Notes: a model not told the origin generated them from the sequence alone. A DNA stretch of 64,000 nt from Desulfobacula sp. (GCA_023701135.1 JAMPXP010000011.1:124001-188000), one strand, 5' to 3'; positions 9,425-18,472 are shown, numbered from the stretch's first letter. Translations and numbers: made by a program.

Positions 9425-11188
9425 ATGGGAGAGCAAATATTGAATCCGACTGATATTCAAGATCCCGAGTATTTTCACAAGGTCATCGACTGCCAGTTCG
9501 CCTGCCCGGCCCACACCCGGGTTCCGGAATACCTCAGGCTCATCTCGGAAGAAAAATATGATGACGCCTATATGATCAACTGGGAATCCAATGTTTTTCC
9601 GGGGATCCTGGGAAGGGTCTGCGACCGGCCCTGTGAACCGGCCTGCCGCAGGCGCCGGGTTGAAGACAAGGCCGTGGCCATCTGCCGCCTGAAAAGGGTC
9701 TGCGCCGACCACAAGGGGGACATCACAAAGCGCTTCCCAGCAATTCCCGGGCAGAAAAACGGCAAAAAAATCGCCCTCATCGGCGGCGGCCCCGCCTCTC
9801 TGACCGTGGCCAGGGATCTGCTGCCCCTGGGGTATGAGATCGATCTGTATGACGACCAGGCCGAAGCCGGCGGGTTCATCCGGAGCCAGGTCCCCTCCTT
9901 CCGGCTTCCCAAGAAGGTGCTGGATGAAGAGGTCTCCTATATCCTGGATATGGGGGTGAAGGCCCATTTCAATACCTATATCTCCAGCATGAAGGAATTC
10001 CTTAAAAAAGACTATGACGCCGTCTTCATCGGCACGGGCGCTCCAAGGGGCAAAGACCTGGACCTTCCGGGCCGGCAGGAGGGAAAAACGTTTATCCATA
10101 TCGGGATAAATTGGCTGGCCTCGGTTCAGTACGGCCATGTCAAAAAGAGCGGCAAGACCACCCTGGTCATCGGCGGCGGTAATACGGCCATGGACTGCTG
10201 CCGGACGGCCCGCAGGCTTGGCGGAGAAAAGGTCAAGGTCGTGGTTCGCGGGTCCCGCAAAAAAATGAAGGCGTCGGAATGGGAGATTGAAGATGCGCTG
10301 AGGGAAGACATCCCCATCCTGGAATACCTGTCCCCCCTGGCCTTTGTGGTGGAAAAAGGCAGGTTGACCGGCATGACCTTCCAGCCTTCCCCGGAGGGCC
10401 CGGCCCCGGATCAAAAAGAAATATTTATCCCCTGTGATGAGGTTCTCATTGCCGTGGGCCAGCAGAACGCCTTTCCCTGGATCGAGAAGGATATCGGACT
10501 GATTTTTAATGATTCGAACCGGCCCAAGGTGGATGAAATCACCTTTCAATCCAGTATCAAAAAAATCTTTTTCGGCGGCGACGCCGCCTTCGGACCAAAG
10601 AATGTCATCACAGCCGTGGCCCATGGCCATGAGGCCGCCATCTCCATTGATCTTTTCTGCCGGGGCGAGGATCTTTTAAACAGACCCCGGCCCGCCACAA
10701 CCCTGGCCGGCCAGAAAATGGGGCTCCACGACTGGATGTACCACAATGAGGTGTCGGAGCAGCAGAGACAGGCCGTTCCCATGGCGTCAAAGGTCAAATC
10801 CATCAAGGACCGGCTCATGGAGGTGGAACTGGGGTTTGACCGGAAGATCGGCCGGACCGAGGCCCTCCGGTGCCTCAACTGCGATATGCAGACGGTTTTC
10901 TCCCTGCCTTTGTGCATCGAATGCGATGCCTGTGTGGATGTCTGCCCCACCACCTGCATCAATTTTATCCAAAACGATGACGAGGAAAACCTGAGAGCAG
11001 GCCTTTCCATTCCGGCCGGCAACAAGTCCCAGGATCTTTATGTCTCGGGCCTGCTTCCCACGGGCCGGGTCATGGTCAAGGACGAAAATGTCTGCCTCCA
11101 TTGCGGGCTTTGCGCGGAACGGTGTCCGACCTCGGCCTGGGATATGCAGAAATATATGTACGAGACCGCAAAGGCAGGGGGAAAATAA
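9425..11188 (+). CDS. FAD/NAD(P)-binding Fe-S subunit of a 2-oxoacid:ferredoxin oxidoreductase (GltD-like)
   Basis: 587 residues from ATG 9425. Domains: an N-terminal Cys-rich region as in the glutamate synthase small chain (CQFACPAH, CDRPCEPACRR), an FAD site (IGGGPASL), an NAD(P) site (IGGGNTAMDCC), and two [4Fe-4S] motifs at the C-terminus (CIECDACVDVCP and CLHCGLCAERCP). It probably moves electrons between reduced ferredoxin and NAD(P). The start is uncertain: the best ribosome site (GGAGGAG, 9393-9399) belongs to a 10-codon frame at 9411-9443 that overlaps this start, and TTG 9440 is another option. It ends in a one-base overlap with the alpha subunit. Confidence 0.8.
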   Translation: MGEQILNPTDIQDPEYFHKVIDCQFACPAHTRVPEYLRLISEEKYDDAYMINWESNVFPGILGRVCDRPCEPACRRRRVEDKAVAICRLKRVCADHKGDITKRFPAIPGQKNGKKIALIGGGPASLTVARDLLPLGYEIDLYDDQAEAGGFIRSQVPSFRLPKKVLDEEVSYILDMGVKAHFNTYISSMKEFLKKDYDAVFIGTGAPRGKDLDLPGRQEGKTFIHIGINWLASVQYGHVKKSGKTTLVIGGGNTAMDCCRTARRLGGEKVKVVVRGSRKKMKASEWEIEDALREDIPILEYLSPLAFVVEKGRLTGMTFQPSPEGPAPDQKEIFIPCDEVLIAVGQQNAFPWIEKDIGLIFNDSNRPKVDEITFQSSIKKIFFGGDAAFGPKNVITAVAHGHEAAISIDLFCRGEDLLNRPRPATTLAGQKMGLHDWMYHNEVSEQQRQAVPMASKVKSIKDRLMEVELGFDRKIGRTEALRCLNCDMQTVFSLPLCIECDACVDVCPTTCINFIQNDDEENLRAGLSIPAGNKSQDLYVSGLLPTGRVMVKDENVCLHCGLCAERCPTSAWDMQKYMYETAKAGGK

Positions 11189-13014
11189 TGAAACTTCAAG
11201 GTGTCAATGATTTTGTGATCCGGTTTGCCAATGTGAACGGCTCGGGCTCGGCCAGCGCCAATGCCCTGTTTGCCAAATCCGTGTTCCGGCTGGGGGTGCC
11301 GGTGAGTCCCAAAAATATTTTTCCTTCCAATATCCAGGGCCTGCCGACCTGGTATGAGGTCAGGATCAATGAAAAAGGGAATCTGGGCCGCCGGGGGGGA
11401 TATGATGTTGTCGTTGCCATGAACGGGCAGACCTTGAAAAAGGATTATGAAGACCTTGCGCCGGGCGGGTATTTTATGTACGACTCGGCCCGGCAACTGC
11501 CGGCGGATTTTGCCCGGGACGATATCACCCTCATCGATATGCCCCTGACCCAGATCTGCAACCGGGAATTTGAGGACCCAAAGCTCCGGCAATTGCTGAA
11601 AAATATTGTCTATGTCGGGGCCCTGGCCCATTTGTTTGACATGGAATTCTCCATTCTGACCGATTCCATCCTCAGCCAATACAAAAAAAAGCCCAAACTG
11701 GGAGAGCCCAATATCAAAGCCCTGGAACTGGGATTTGAATATGCGGCCGCACATTTTCAGGACACCTGCCAACTGAAGGTGAAACGCAGCAACACGCTGA
11801 CCCGCCATATCCTCATGGACGGCAACACGGCCACGGCCCTGGGGGCCCTGTACGGGGGAGCCACCGTGGCGGGCTGGTATCCCATTACGCCTTCCACCTC
11901 CGTGGTCGAGGCCTTTGACCGGTTCACCGGCCAATACCGGAAGGATGAGTCCGGGAAAAAAAAGGTGGCCATTCTTCAGGCCGAAGACGAGCTGACGGCC
12001 CTAGGCATTGCCCTGGGCGCATCCTGGAACGGGGCCCGGGCCTTTACCGCCACATCGGGGCCCGGCATCTCCCTGATGAATGAATTCCTGGGCCTGGCTT
12101 ATTTTGCGGAAATCCCGGTGGTGCTCATCGATGTCCAGAGAACCGGGCCCAGCACGGGCATGCCCACACGGACCCAGCAATCGGACATTCTCCTCTGCGC
12201 CTATGCCTCCCACGGCGACACCCGGCATGTCCTGCTCTTTCCCTGTGACCCCAAAGAATGCTTTGACATGACGGCGGACGCCTTTGATCTGGCGGAACGG
12301 CTCCAAACCCCGGTCATCATCATGAGCGATCTGGACCTGGGCATGAATGACCATATCTGCCTGCCCCCGGAATGGGACGACGCCCGGACCTACGACAGGG
12401 GAAAGGTCCTTGACGGGAACCAGCTTGAATCCCTGACGGAAAAATGGGGACGGTATCTGGACAAGGACGGGGACGGTATCTGTTACCGGACAATTCCGGG
12501 AACCCACCCCAAACTGGGCTCCTATTTTACGCGGGGATCTTCCCATGATGAATTTGCGGCCTATACAGAGGACAGCGACACCTATCAGCGGATCATGCTG
12601 AGGCTGGGCAAGAAATGGCAGACGGCCAAAGGCCTTGTGCCGAAGCCGGAGATTCAAATTTCCGATGCCGGGAGCGGTTACGGGGCCGTCTTTTTCGGCA
12701 CCAGCACCCAGGCCTCCCGGGAAGCACTGGAAACGCTTCGCTCACAGGGGATCATCATCAATACCATGCGTCTCCGGGGCTTTCCCTTCCAGGACGAGGT
12801 CAGGGAGTTCATTGACCGGCACAACACCGTCTTTGTCATTGAGCAGAACCGGGACGGCCAGATGCGGACCCTCCTGATCAACGAATGCGCTATCCGGCCG
12901 GACAAACTGGTCTCCGTCACCCATTTCGACGGCCTGCCCATCACTGCCGGGCATATTTCGGCTTCCATACAACAGATACTGAAACCTCAAACACAGAAAG
13001 GAGGCGCCCAATGA
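11188..13014 (+). CDS. 2-oxoacid:ferredoxin oxidoreductase, fused gamma-alpha subunit
   Basis: 608 residues. ATG 11188 overlaps the TAA of the previous gene by one base and has AGGGGGAAA before it. Residues 1-190 form the gamma domain (NGSGSASANALFAKS), then the alpha pyrimidine-binding domain begins at DGNTATALGALYGG with the family WYPITPSTS motif. Together with the next gene it oxidatively decarboxylates a 2-oxoacid to its acyl-CoA with ferredoxin as acceptor. The gene set resembles 2-oxoglutarate (Kor-type) and phenylglyoxylate-type enzymes that carry an FAD subunit. 2-oxoglutarate is favoured because acetate-oxidising relatives need it for the citric acid cycle, but the substrate cannot be read directly. 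Confidence 0.82.
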   Translation: MKLQGVNDFVIRFANVNGSGSASANALFAKSVFRLGVPVSPKNIFPSNIQGLPTWYEVRINEKGNLGRRGGYDVVVAMNGQTLKKDYEDLAPGGYFMYDSARQLPADFARDDITLIDMPLTQICNREFEDPKLRQLLKNIVYVGALAHLFDMEFSILTDSILSQYKKKPKLGEPNIKALELGFEYAAAHFQDTCQLKVKRSNTLTRHILMDGNTATALGALYGGATVAGWYPITPSTSVVEAFDRFTGQYRKDESGKKKVAILQAEDELTALGIALGASWNGARAFTATSGPGISLMNEFLGLAYFAEIPVVLIDVQRTGPSTGMPTRTQQSDILLCAYASHGDTRHVLLFPCDPKECFDMTADAFDLAERLQTPVIIMSDLDLGMNDHICLPPEWDDARTYDRGKVLDGNQLESLTEKWGRYLDKDGDGICYRTIPGTHPKLGSYFTRGSSHDEFAAYTEDSDTYQRIMLRLGKKWQTAKGLVPKPEIQISDAGSGYGAVFFGTSTQASREALETLRSQGIIINTMRLRGFPFQDEVREFIDRHNTVFVIEQNRDGQMRTLLINECAIRPDKLVSVTHFDGLPITAGHISASIQQILKPQTQKGGAQ

Positions 13015-14063
13015 GTTCCCCCCGCCCGGGTTTCCGCCACCCCGACCTTCCCAAAAACGATCTGGGGTATACGCGCCGCGATTACGAAGGCGCCGCCTCC
13101 ACCCTCTGCGCCGGGTGCGGCCATGATTCCATCAGCAACGCCATTATCAACGCCTGCTTTGAGCTGTCCTTGGAACCCTCCGGGATTGCCAAGATGTCCG
13201 GCATCGGATGTTCTTCCAAGACCCCGGCCTATTTTCTCGGAAAATCCCACGGATTCAATTCGGTCCACGGCCGCATGCCCTCCATTGCCACCGGGGCCAA
13301 TATGGCCAACCGGGACCTGGTGTATATCGGCGTCTCCGGTGACGGGGACACAGCCTCCATCGGCATGGGGCAATTTGTTCATATTGTCCGGCGCAATCTC
13401 AACATGGTCTATATCGTTATGAACAACGGCTGCTACGGCCTGACCAAGGGACAGGATTCGGCCACGGCGGACCGGGGCTCCGCCGGCAAGAAAGGCCGGC
13501 CCAATCCCTTTGAATCCATTGATCTGTGCGAACTGGCCATTGCCCTGGGTGCGGGGTTCGTGGCCCGAGGATTTTCCGGGGACAAGGAACAGCTCGTTCC
13601 CCTTCTGAAAGCGGCCATCGGGCACAGGGGATTCGCCCTGGTGGATGTCATCTCCCCCTGTGTGACCTTTAACAATACGGCCGCTTCCACCAAAAGTTAC
13701 CAGTGGGTCCGGGATCATATGGAGGCCACGGCCACATTCGATTTTATCCCGCCCCGGAAGGAAATCACCACCCAATATGAAAAAGGAACCACCCAATCCG
13801 TGACCCTGCACGACGGCGGGGTGGTCCATCTTCACAAATGCGACGAATCCATTGACGTCACCCGGCGGCGGTGTGCCATTGATGCCTTGGAGCAGCATCG
13901 GGAAAAGGGCCGGCTCCTGACAGGCATCCTTCATATCAACGAGACCCTCAAAGACACCCATGAGATCCTTGAAACCACGGAAACCCGGCTGAATACGCTG
14001 ATGGAAAAGGATCTCTGCCCCGGAAACCGGGTGCTTCAGGATATGATGGAAAATTACAGATAG
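13011..14063 (+). CDS. 2-oxoacid:ferredoxin oxidoreductase, beta subunit (thiamine diphosphate binding)
   Basis: 350 residues. ATG 13011 overlaps the previous stop (ATGA) and has the site AAAGGAGGCGCCC. The thiamine diphosphate motif runs from GDGDTASIGMG to MNNGCYGLTKGQ, and CAGCGHDSISNA near residue 39 is the usual start of the beta domain. Cys residues here do not form a full ferredoxin motif; the clusters are probably on the FAD subunit. The three tightly coupled genes indicate a single heterotrimeric complex. Confidence 0.85.
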   Translation: MSSPRPGFRHPDLPKNDLGYTRRDYEGAASTLCAGCGHDSISNAIINACFELSLEPSGIAKMSGIGCSSKTPAYFLGKSHGFNSVHGRMPSIATGANMANRDLVYIGVSGDGDTASIGMGQFVHIVRRNLNMVYIVMNNGCYGLTKGQDSATADRGSAGKKGRPNPFESIDLCELAIALGAGFVARGFSGDKEQLVPLLKAAIGHRGFALVDVISPCVTFNNTAASTKSYQWVRDHMEATATFDFIPPRKEITTQYEKGTTQSVTLHDGGVVHLHKCDESIDVTRRRCAIDALEQHREKGRLLTGILHINETLKDTHEILETTETRLNTLMEKDLCPGNRVLQDMMENYR

Positions 14064-14073
14064 AAAGGGATCC

Positions 14074-14310
14074 ATGACGATTTTTGGAAAGAACGGATTT
14101 ATCCGGAAACAGGAAATTGCATTTGCAAAAAAACTGCTGATCTCGCAATATAAATCGTCCGGCGCCGCCCTGCCGGATGAAGCAGCCATCTCGGCCTATG
14201 CGGAAAAAATCGTGGACGAGGCCCACAGGATTGCGAAAAAAGGCGGCAGCTCCGTGCTGGAGATTTTAAAAACCAGGATCAGGGAGATCAAACATTCTCT
14301 GAACAAATGA
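14074..14310 (+). CDS. Small conserved-looking hypothetical protein
   Basis: 78 residues, basic and helix-rich (14 lysines), without Cys or a signal peptide. AAAGGGATCC lies just before ATG 14074 and the gene is 10 bases after the oxidoreductase beta subunit, so it is translated from the same transcript. I do not recognise the family. A role with the oxidoreductase is possible from position only. Confidence 0.6.
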   Translation: MTIFGKNGFIRKQEIAFAKKLLISQYKSSGAALPDEAAISAYAEKIVDEAHRIAKKGGSSVLEILKTRIREIKHSLNK

Positions 14311-14326
14311 TCCATGAAGGAGCCAA

Positions 14327-15331
14327 ATGAAATATCTTGTCATCCTCCTTGTATTTTTTATGAGCATGCCCCCTGCCCTTGCCCAGGTCATCCCCGTCAT
14401 GCGGATTTCCGTGGAAAACACGGAAACCCATTTTCAAACCAGGGCCGTCCAACGGTTTGCCGATGACATCAGAGAAAAACTCAAGGGACGGATTGATGTC
14501 CAGTTCTTTTCAAATGCCCAACTGCTGAGGGACAGCGACGTCATCCAGGCCCTGGGCCAGGGCAGGGTGGAGATGGCGGTTCCCGGGACCTGGAATATCA
14601 TGCAGTTTGAGCCGGATGTCGGAGTCTTTCTGCTCCCTGTGTTTTACGGGAGGGCTGCGGAGGATAATTACCGGATCATTGACGGTGAAATAGGACACAG
14701 CATCAATACAAAATTGGAAAAAAATCTGCACCTCAAGGTCCTGGGCCAATGGATGGACCTGGGCCATGCCCATCTCTTCGGGGTGAACAAAAAAATCCAA
14801 CGCCATGAGGATATACAGGGGCTCCGGATAAGGGTGGCCGGGGGAACGGCCAATAAACTCCGGATCCAGGCCCTGGGCGGGCGCCCGGTCATCATTCCCT
14901 GGCCGGATCTTCCCGAATACATGCGACAGGGAAAGGTGGACGGCATCCTGACCAGCTATGAAACCGTTAAAAGTGCAAAACTCTGGGAAAACGGGGTCAG
15001 GCACGTGTTTGAGGACCGGGAATATTTCCCCCAGTATATTCCCCTCATCCGGGCCTCCTTCTGGGAAAAACTGCCCCCTGATATTCAGGGCCTGCTGACG
15101 GATACATGGAAAGAAAACATTCATGCCGCCAGGCTTTCGGCGGCCGAAGCCCAGAAAGAGGCAAGGGAAACCCTGATTCAAAAGGGGGTTGACATCATTG
15201 TTCCGGAACCGGCCCAACTGGAAAAATGGAGAAACCAAATGCTTTCCCTTCAGGACGGTTTTATCCGGGAATTGAGGATCGACCCGGAACTTGCCGGGCA
15301 AATCAATGCCGTGCTTAAAGGAAACGGATAA
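14327..15331 (+). CDS. TRAP-type solute-binding protein (DctP family), solitary
   Basis: 334 residues with a signal peptide (residues 1-19, cut after ALA). The DctP fold is recognisable from LKGRIDVQFFSNAQL, the AVPGTWN segment, the LRIRVAGG-type motif at about residue 168 and QGKVDGILTSYE near residue 207. In TRAP systems the protein binds a carboxylate and delivers it to DctQM, but no DctQ or DctM gene is present. The next gene, two bases on, is a membrane sensor, so it may present a ligand for sensing rather than transport. AAGGAGCCAA precedes ATG 14327. Confidence 0.82.
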   Translation: MKYLVILLVFFMSMPPALAQVIPVMRISVENTETHFQTRAVQRFADDIREKLKGRIDVQFFSNAQLLRDSDVIQALGQGRVEMAVPGTWNIMQFEPDVGVFLLPVFYGRAAEDNYRIIDGEIGHSINTKLEKNLHLKVLGQWMDLGHAHLFGVNKKIQRHEDIQGLRIRVAGGTANKLRIQALGGRPVIIPWPDLPEYMRQGKVDGILTSYETVKSAKLWENGVRHVFEDREYFPQYIPLIRASFWEKLPPDIQGLLTDTWKENIHAARLSAAEAQKEARETLIQKGVDIIVPEPAQLEKWRNQMLSLQDGFIRELRIDPELAGQINAVLKGNG

Positions 15332-15332
15332 A

Positions 15333-16580
15333 TTGAAATCAGACCTCACACAAGACCGGTTTTATATTTCCATCATTGTGTTGATATTGTTTATTGCCGT
15401 TACCTTTCTGGGATTAAGCACAGCTTCCATTTTCAGAAGCCGGACCGCCTATATAAGCGAATCCCATATCAAATCCAAGGCCCAGGCCCAGCTCATGGGC
15501 GAAAACACCTCCGGCATTATTTATACCGTGGATTTCGCCCTCCTGTCCATTTGCTCACTGATCAAGAGCCAGGTGGATCAGCCCAGCCTCCCGCCTGCCA
15601 TATGGGAATTCATCAAAACGGAAACCAAATACCTGCCCCAGGTCCGGGATGTTTTTTTCCTGGATGAAACAGGAGAGGTCGCCTACAGCACCGGAGACTC
15701 CCCAAAGCCCGGGCCGGCGTCCTTTGAAAACCACAAAAATGCCTGGCTGGAATTTTCCATTGAAACTGCTTTTTACGGCCGGGACAAGGCCGTCATCCTT
15801 TTAAGCAGGCGGGTTGAAAACCGGAAGGGAGAATTCATCGGGGTGCTGTCGGCCGGGATCGATTCAAAATTCTTTTACGACCGCTATGACGACTATCTCA
15901 ATATCGACGCCAACGCCGTTGTCTTGTTCGACAACAGCGGCGCTGTCCTGACCGGCTGGTTCAACCCCCCCGAGTCCCGGGAAAACCCCATGGGGTCCCA
16001 CATCCAATCCCTTCCCCGGTTTTCATCCTTGTCCGGCAGCGGAATCATCAACGCCGGCTTCAGAAGCCATGAGAGCAGGGATGAAATTATCTCGACCTAC
16101 CAGATCCGGGGTCTGCCCTACCACATCGCCGTCATGCATACCAAGCGGAATATTCTCGAAAAATGGAACCGGGAAACCAAACGGGATATCTTCATCATCG
16201 GCATCACGTTTATCATCGCCCTTGGTACGATCCTCCTGGGTTTCCGGCAGATACAAAAACGGAAAAAAGCCGAATCCCGGCTTTTGCAGTATCAACTGAA
16301 TCTTGAAAACACCGTTGAAAAAAGGACGGAAGAACTGAACCTCACCAACAGGGACCTGGTTCAAAAAAACGAGGACCTGAAAAAGGCCCTGGCAAAGGTG
16401 AAAACCCTGAGCGGGCTTTTGCCCATCTGCTCCCACTGCAAAAAAATCAGGGATGACAAGGGCTATTGGAACCAGATCGAAAGCTATATACAGAAACATT
16501 CCGAGGCCGAATTCAGCCACGGCATCTGTCAGGAATGCGCCAAGAAATACTATCCCGGTTTTAATCTGTACAAGGATTGA
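15333..16580 (+). CDS. Membrane sensor with CACHE-like periplasmic domain and C-terminal Cys4 module
   Basis: 415 residues from TTG 15333, chosen because AAAGGA lies 10 bases upstream and the frame starts right after the previous stop. A first membrane helix (residues 12-34) is followed by about 250 periplasmic residues with a double-CACHE look, a second helix (about 290-312), a coiled coil (320-360) and a C-terminal module with PICSHCKKIRDD and FSHGICQEC. No kinase, GGDEF, methyl-accepting or HAMP output domain is present. The four Cys suggest a metal site. A very similar module ends the response regulator at 60215-61207. It is coupled to the TRAP-type binding protein upstream. Confidence 0.7.
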   Translation: MKSDLTQDRFYISIIVLILFIAVTFLGLSTASIFRSRTAYISESHIKSKAQAQLMGENTSGIIYTVDFALLSICSLIKSQVDQPSLPPAIWEFIKTETKYLPQVRDVFFLDETGEVAYSTGDSPKPGPASFENHKNAWLEFSIETAFYGRDKAVILLSRRVENRKGEFIGVLSAGIDSKFFYDRYDDYLNIDANAVVLFDNSGAVLTGWFNPPESRENPMGSHIQSLPRFSSLSGSGIINAGFRSHESRDEIISTYQIRGLPYHIAVMHTKRNILEKWNRETKRDIFIIGITFIIALGTILLGFRQIQKRKKAESRLLQYQLNLENTVEKRTEELNLTNRDLVQKNEDLKKALAKVKTLSGLLPICSHCKKIRDDKGYWNQIESYIQKHSEAEFSHGICQECAKKYYPGFNLYKD

Positions 16581-16870
16581 CCCGGCCTTCAGGGATGGGT
16601 CCGGAGCCCCCTTCCCTTTTGACTTACACCTGGCGGCTCTGGCCCGTCAGTTTTGATTCCGGGTCGGGCTTCAATTTTTGTTGTTTCTTTGTATTTTCCA
16701 TGTTATCGGACACCAACAGGGGAGCACGGAAATTTGAATGCGGAATTTTCCGTGTTTGCAGGGTCGATAGCAATATAGATGGAATATTTTCTATTGTATA
16801 TAGGCAATATATAGAAAGTTTCCCATCTATTTAAACTGATATGTGTAACAAAAATTACAAATGAGACTCA
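16581..16870. other. Intergenic region, left border of the accessory island
   Basis: No gene is supported here. Base composition turns AT-rich after about 16,700. The main structure is the long imperfect palindrome at 16775-16830, listed separately. Confidence 0.5.
16775..16830. repeat. Long imperfect inverted repeat
   Basis: The ends ATAGATGG (16775-16782) and CCATCTAT (16823-16830) pair exactly and the pairing continues inward with mismatches (TTTCTAT against ATAGAAA). The 56-base element lies 41 bases upstream of the unknown gene at 16871. It could be an operator, a transcript hairpin or a mobile-element end. Confidence 0.45.
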
Positions 16871-17554
16871 ATGCCTCGAACCCAAACAACATTTGTTGAT
16901 CTTTCGCGTTTACTTCCGAAAATGAAGGAAGCATCTTTAATCATACGCCTTATGATGGCCTGTAATGACATTGCTCTCGCAAACCAATGCCTCGCTCAAT
17001 ACAAAGAAGCGCAACCGTCAATTAGAAAGCACGTTCAAAAAGGTGCTTTAATGTATTTTGTTCGATTACAATGCGGCCATCTAAAAGAGGCTATGGATAT
17101 TATTAAAGAAATTTGTAATCACAAAAATCTTCTTAAAAGGGTTGATAATTGCTCGGAAGAAGCAAACGCCTCATTCAAAAAACTTAAAGACTGTCTAAAA
17201 GGCGGGGGAAATCATACAAACTATAAAAATTATGTATTAAAAGTTCGGCAGACTACAATTTTTCATTATGATCCTAAATTAGTCGAACGAGCATTAATTG
17301 ATCGAGCGAATAGAGCTGAGGCGAAAATATCAAAAATAACGAGAGGTGATCATATTTCACTTTGGCGATTTGATCTTTCCGATGATATTGTTGATAGCAT
17401 AATTTGCAGACAACTGTGGAAAATCCCTCGGGAAGAAAATCTTCGGGAAAAAGCTGATGAAATATCTGATTTTGGTTCAAACCTTTGTGTATCATTTTTA
17501 GATTTTTGTGGAGAATATATTTTTTCTTACATCAAAGAAAAGGCAGTTATATAG
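16871..17554 (+). CDS. Hypothetical protein in the accessory island
   Basis: 227 residues, AT-rich and unlike the flanking genes in codon use. Mostly helical with scattered Cys (CNDIALANQC, CGHLKEAM) and no signal peptide or membrane segment. I do not recognise a family. The ribosome site is poor; ATG 16871 follows another out-of-frame ATG at 16861. An attC-like structure begins shortly after its stop, as expected for an integron-cassette gene. Function unknown. Confidence 0.55.
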   Translation: MPRTQTTFVDLSRLLPKMKEASLIIRLMMACNDIALANQCLAQYKEAQPSIRKHVQKGALMYFVRLQCGHLKEAMDIIKEICNHKNLLKRVDNCSEEANASFKKLKDCLKGGGNHTNYKNYVLKVRQTTIFHYDPKLVERALIDRANRAEAKISKITRGDHISLWRFDLSDDIVDSIICRQLWKIPREENLREKADEISDFGSNLCVSFLDFCGEYIFSYIKEKAVI

Positions 17555-17574
17555 TTTGTTCCAAGTAGACACAT

Positions 17575-17665
17575 ATCAAGTCGTTGCAGCGGACCGCAAG
17601 GGGCGATGCCCCTTGTTCCATAGGCCTTTCAGGCCTTCGGCGGCCCCTGAACTCCGACGTTCGGT
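17575..17665 (+). repeat. attC-like recombination site or related folded element
   Basis: Outer arms GTTGCAGCGGACCGC (17583-17597) and the complement of GCGGCCCCTGAAC pair with extra unpaired bases on one strand, as in integron attC sites. Two perfect hairpins lie inside: CAAGGGG/CCCCTTG (17597-17603, 17609-17615) and AGGCCT/AGGCCT (17622-17627, 17631-17636). The right end ACTCCGACGTTCGGT (17651-17665) looks like an L-box followed by an R-box of GTTRRRY type with one departure. The left R-box is not convincing, so the site may be decayed. No integrase is visible. Confidence 0.4.
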
Positions 17666-17695
17666 ATATGACCATATGAATTTGGAGAGGTAATA

Positions 17696-18472
17696 ATGCC
17701 AATGAATCCGCTTATCACCAACTGCTTCATTGACTCATGCGCATTTGATCCAAAATATAAGCCCGAGGATGAGGCTTCTGCTGATATATTTAAACTTTAC
17801 AAAGATGCGGATTTTTTAATCCAAATTGCCCATTCAACTCAGAAAGAGATTCACCATCCCAATACACCCGCATGGGTTAAGCGCGAAGCCTTGAATCTAA
17901 TCTACACGTTGCCAGTTTCGCTCACTGAGAGCGAGGTTCGAAAACTTGGCGAGATTGAAATTATTTTGGCGGGGAACGGGAAAATCGAGAATATCATCCA
18001 AGACGCACGCCATGTGTTTGAGGCACAGAAGTACGGCTCCTACTTCATCACGACTGACTCCCGAATACTGGCCCGTGCAAGCAGGCTGCATTCTGTTTGT
18101 AACGTAACTATAATTAAACCCAGTGAATTCTTGAGCATCGTGAAACAGCACCTGGAGAAGAAAAGCTGTCAGCAAACGTTGCGCCCGTCAGCAGAGCCGG
18201 TTCTCAATCAAAAAATCCAGGAGAAGAAGATTATGGATTCAGCACCTTACAAAGGTTATTTCATTCAGGCAGCGCCATATCGGTTAGTCGATTCTGGTGA
18301 ATTTACCATAAACATCCACATATCGCGTGATACCAGAAATGCTGTCAATATTCGGAACTTCAATGCCGGGAACACCTTTAAGACAGAAGAAGAGGCGATT
18401 TATCATTGTATTGAGTTTGGGCGACAGGTTATTGATGGAAAGTTTGAGAATTGCAGCGTTAATGATCTATGA
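17696..18472 (+). CDS. PIN-like nuclease domain protein with a C-terminal CV_2116-like domain
   Basis: 258 residues. The N-terminal 155 residues look like a PIN fold, with acidic residues in FIDSCAFD (near residue 12) and FITTDSRILARA (near residue 120). After a linker, residues 180-250 (YKGYFIQAAPYRLVDSG onward) resemble small stand-alone proteins of the CV_2116 type; this is a tentative match from memory. The fusion is unusual. GGAGAGGTAATA is a good ribosome site for ATG 17696. The gene ends right at the 3' end of a group II intron remnant. It may be a cassette gene, since an attC-like element precedes it. Confidence 0.6.
   Translation: MPMNPLITNCFIDSCAFDPKYKPEDEASADIFKLYKDADFLIQIAHSTQKEIHHPNTPAWVKREALNLIYTLPVSLTESEVRKLGEIEIILAGNGKIENIIQDARHVFEAQKYGSYFITTDSRILARASRLHSVCNVTIIKPSEFLSIVKQHLEKKSCQQTLRPSAEPVLNQKIQEKKIMDSAPYKGYFIQAAPYRLVDSGEFTINIHISRDTRNAVNIRNFNAGNTFKTEEEAIYHCIEFGRQVIDGKFENCSVNDL

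Noticed and set aside
9080-10630. Long open frame on the minus strand (516 codons)
   Set aside because: It is antisense to the FAD subunit and cytochrome genes, shows no recognisable domain and is explained by GC-rich codon bias in the real genes.
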